From contig JAALGY010000039.1 in assembly GCA_032358165.1 (NCBI GenBank), positions 620,001-684,000 on the forward strand: a DNA stretch of 64,000 nucleotides. Direction: 5' to 3'. Positions 62,801-64,000 of this stretch are shown here, one piece after another. Source of the stretch: Diplosphaera chodatii. Lineage: Eukaryota; Chlorophyta; Trebouxiophyceae; Prasiolales; Stichococcaceae. A model generated the notes under the pieces. That model made no database searches, had not been told where the DNA came from, and saw only the letters and a list, made by a program, of their open reading frames with translations. The position numbers and the translations under genes are program-made. The first letter of the stretch is position 1. Every line of letters starts with the position of its first letter.

Positions 62801-64000
62801 ACGATCAGGTCATCGACTGCACCGCTTGCTGTTCTGCCGGAGTCTGTTACAGCAGCCGCTTGTGCTGTGTGGCCGCCATGGTGGAAAGCTCAGGATGGTG
62901 ACCTCTTCCCACAGCTGTACGGCTGCACCACTGCTGGCTGCGTGCTGATCCGCCGCTGCCATAGCCTCGCGATCAATCCCCCACTCATGTGAGTTCTCGG
63001 CGAGCTACACAAAGCATGTGTCTCCAGGCGCTAGCCGTGTGTCGTCCTGCGCCCTGCCATGGTCCGGCTGGAGCAACAATGAAGATAGACTGACATCCTG
63101 CCTGCTTGCAGCTGCCGTACTCAGTCTGACAGCCTTGTGCCAGGCGTGGCGTGTACCCTTGCAAACTTGCTTCAATATCCTACCTTGCACAGCTGTCCTC
63201 ACCTGCAGAGCGGAAGCGGGAAGCTGGACGCCGCCCAGCATGCTGCGCTGCGTGGGGTGCAGGAAGCGCACGACCGCCTCCTGTCGGCGCGCGCCCCCTG
63301 GCGAGGCGGCGCCCGCTGCCGGTCTCCCGCTCTTGGAGGCTGCCCGGGTGCTGCAGCGCCACCACCAGGCCCGCGTGCCAGTGGCCGTCGATGAAGCGGA
63401 AGCGGTAGCGCCCACCTGGGCAGCCACACGGTTCTGTTTGCATCAGGCGGCAACCAGAACACGCTCCCACCGCATGTCATGCCATGTCACATGCATCATC
63501 TGCCTGCACAGCCACTTGCGCCGGCTTAAGCCCAAGCCGCTGCTGACTGCACACACGTCAGCTGTTGCACGCGCTGCAGGTCAGGGCAGCGCCCAGCGGA
63601 TGCTCCTCGCCAATGTGAACGTTACCAGGGTGGTTCCCCGCGCTATGTAGCAGCTCTCCGGGGACAGTCGCTTCAGCATCCGGCCATGCAATGCCTGCAT
63701 CTGCGGCGGTGGATGCAGCACCTGGCCCTGCGGCGTTGCCGTTGCCGGCGTCAGTGCTGCTCGCAAGATGCGCCAGCAGCCGCTCGCACTTCAGCTCTAG
63801 AAGCGTGGCCTCAATCTCAGCGGTCGCCGCTGCGAGCTCAGCTTCAACCTGCGCACGAAGCTTTGGGTTGCCTCTCGTCTCTGCAACCTATTTGTCGCTT
63901 CGACCTTCTGCTGCCCAGTGAACGCGAGGCTGTGGTGTCTGATCTCCAGCTGCAAGAAAGCCAAATGTGCCGCTAGCAAAACTCACCTGCACGAGCTCGA
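59869..64000 (-). CDS. ZGPAT: ZGPAT-like G-patch/Tudor-like protein, 5' end outside window, two apparent frameshifts
   Basis: Minus-strand exons in order: 63987-64000 (edge), 63626-63848 (coiled coil VEAELAAATAEIEATLLELK), 63203-63415 (Tudor-like YRFRFIDGHWHAGLVVAL ... VVRFLHPTQRSML), 62903-63004, roughly 62398-62790 (acidic, ending TFAEWE), 62079-62181 (G-patch: GMGSNIMA ... MGFVAGRGLGRAGAGIAAPI), 61698-61837 (nuclear-localisation-like KGRKRGSRKARMRKHAEAQR), 61396-61547 (VPGLFGFINSLGDRW), about 61032-61212 (IAHLEAMAQRQAKD), 60204-60285 and 59869-60000 (VAIKAARAKFEAQEVV, then TAA). This order matches the ZGPAT/plant CCCH-G-patch family, nuclear RNA or DNA-binding regulators. No CCCH finger is seen between the Tudor-like and acidic parts. 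The Tudor-like and G-patch exons each need a one-base correction. The donor after 61698 is GC. Confidence 0.75.

Overview
The window is nuclear DNA of a green alga (Chlorophyta; a trebouxiophyte is my best guess). It is GC-rich. Genes are cut into many 50-200 base exons by short introns, with GTGAG or GTGCG donors and TGCAG acceptors. The gene families are plant-like: an ATXR3-type SET methyltransferase, a malic enzyme with a long plastid-type presequence, PLAC8 and BTB proteins, a Tim17-family translocase and a 20S proteasome subunit. Most proteins only emerge after splicing, so the calls below are manual exon chains. They were checked by intron phase and by total length divisible by three.

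Layout: 1-9.7 kb (-) ATXR3/SDG2-like histone H3K4 methyltransferase, running off the left edge. 11.3-13.5 kb (+) beta-hydroxyacid dehydrogenase. 14.2-18.8 kb (+) malic enzyme. 19.1-20.5 kb (+) coiled-coil protein. 21-30.4 kb (-) a five-gene family cluster: a RING/U-box-PLAC8 fusion followed by two copies of a BTB gene + PLAC8 gene cassette. 32.2-34.5 kb (-) six-helix membrane protein. 35.1-40.8 kb (-) two tandem paralogues with a GAF-like domain. 41.9-43.5 kb (-) Tim17-family protein, head to head with 43.5-45.3 kb (+) proteasome beta1. 46.2-49.4 kb (+) multi-pass membrane protein. 50.2-51.1 kb (-) small single-pass protein. 52-58 kb (-) a secreted Lys/Glu/Tyr-rich protein whose 3' half is a tandem array of nine 57-base exons. 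59.9-64 kb (-) ZGPAT-like G-patch protein with two apparent frameshifts, running off the right edge.

The most unusual locus is 51,997-57,970. A ~372 bp unit is repeated about ten times, and nine of the units carry a perfectly framed 19-codon exon bounded by splice sites on the minus strand. Upstream lies a signal-peptide gene with compatible phase, and downstream a short stop-bearing exon of the same composition. The array therefore looks like an amplified exon cassette inside one gene rather than a satellite. The BTB/PLAC8 cassettes are the second most interesting feature.

There is no obvious operon-like pathway linking the genes. No RNA genes, CRISPR arrays, complete transposons, or prokaryotic or viral genes were recognised.
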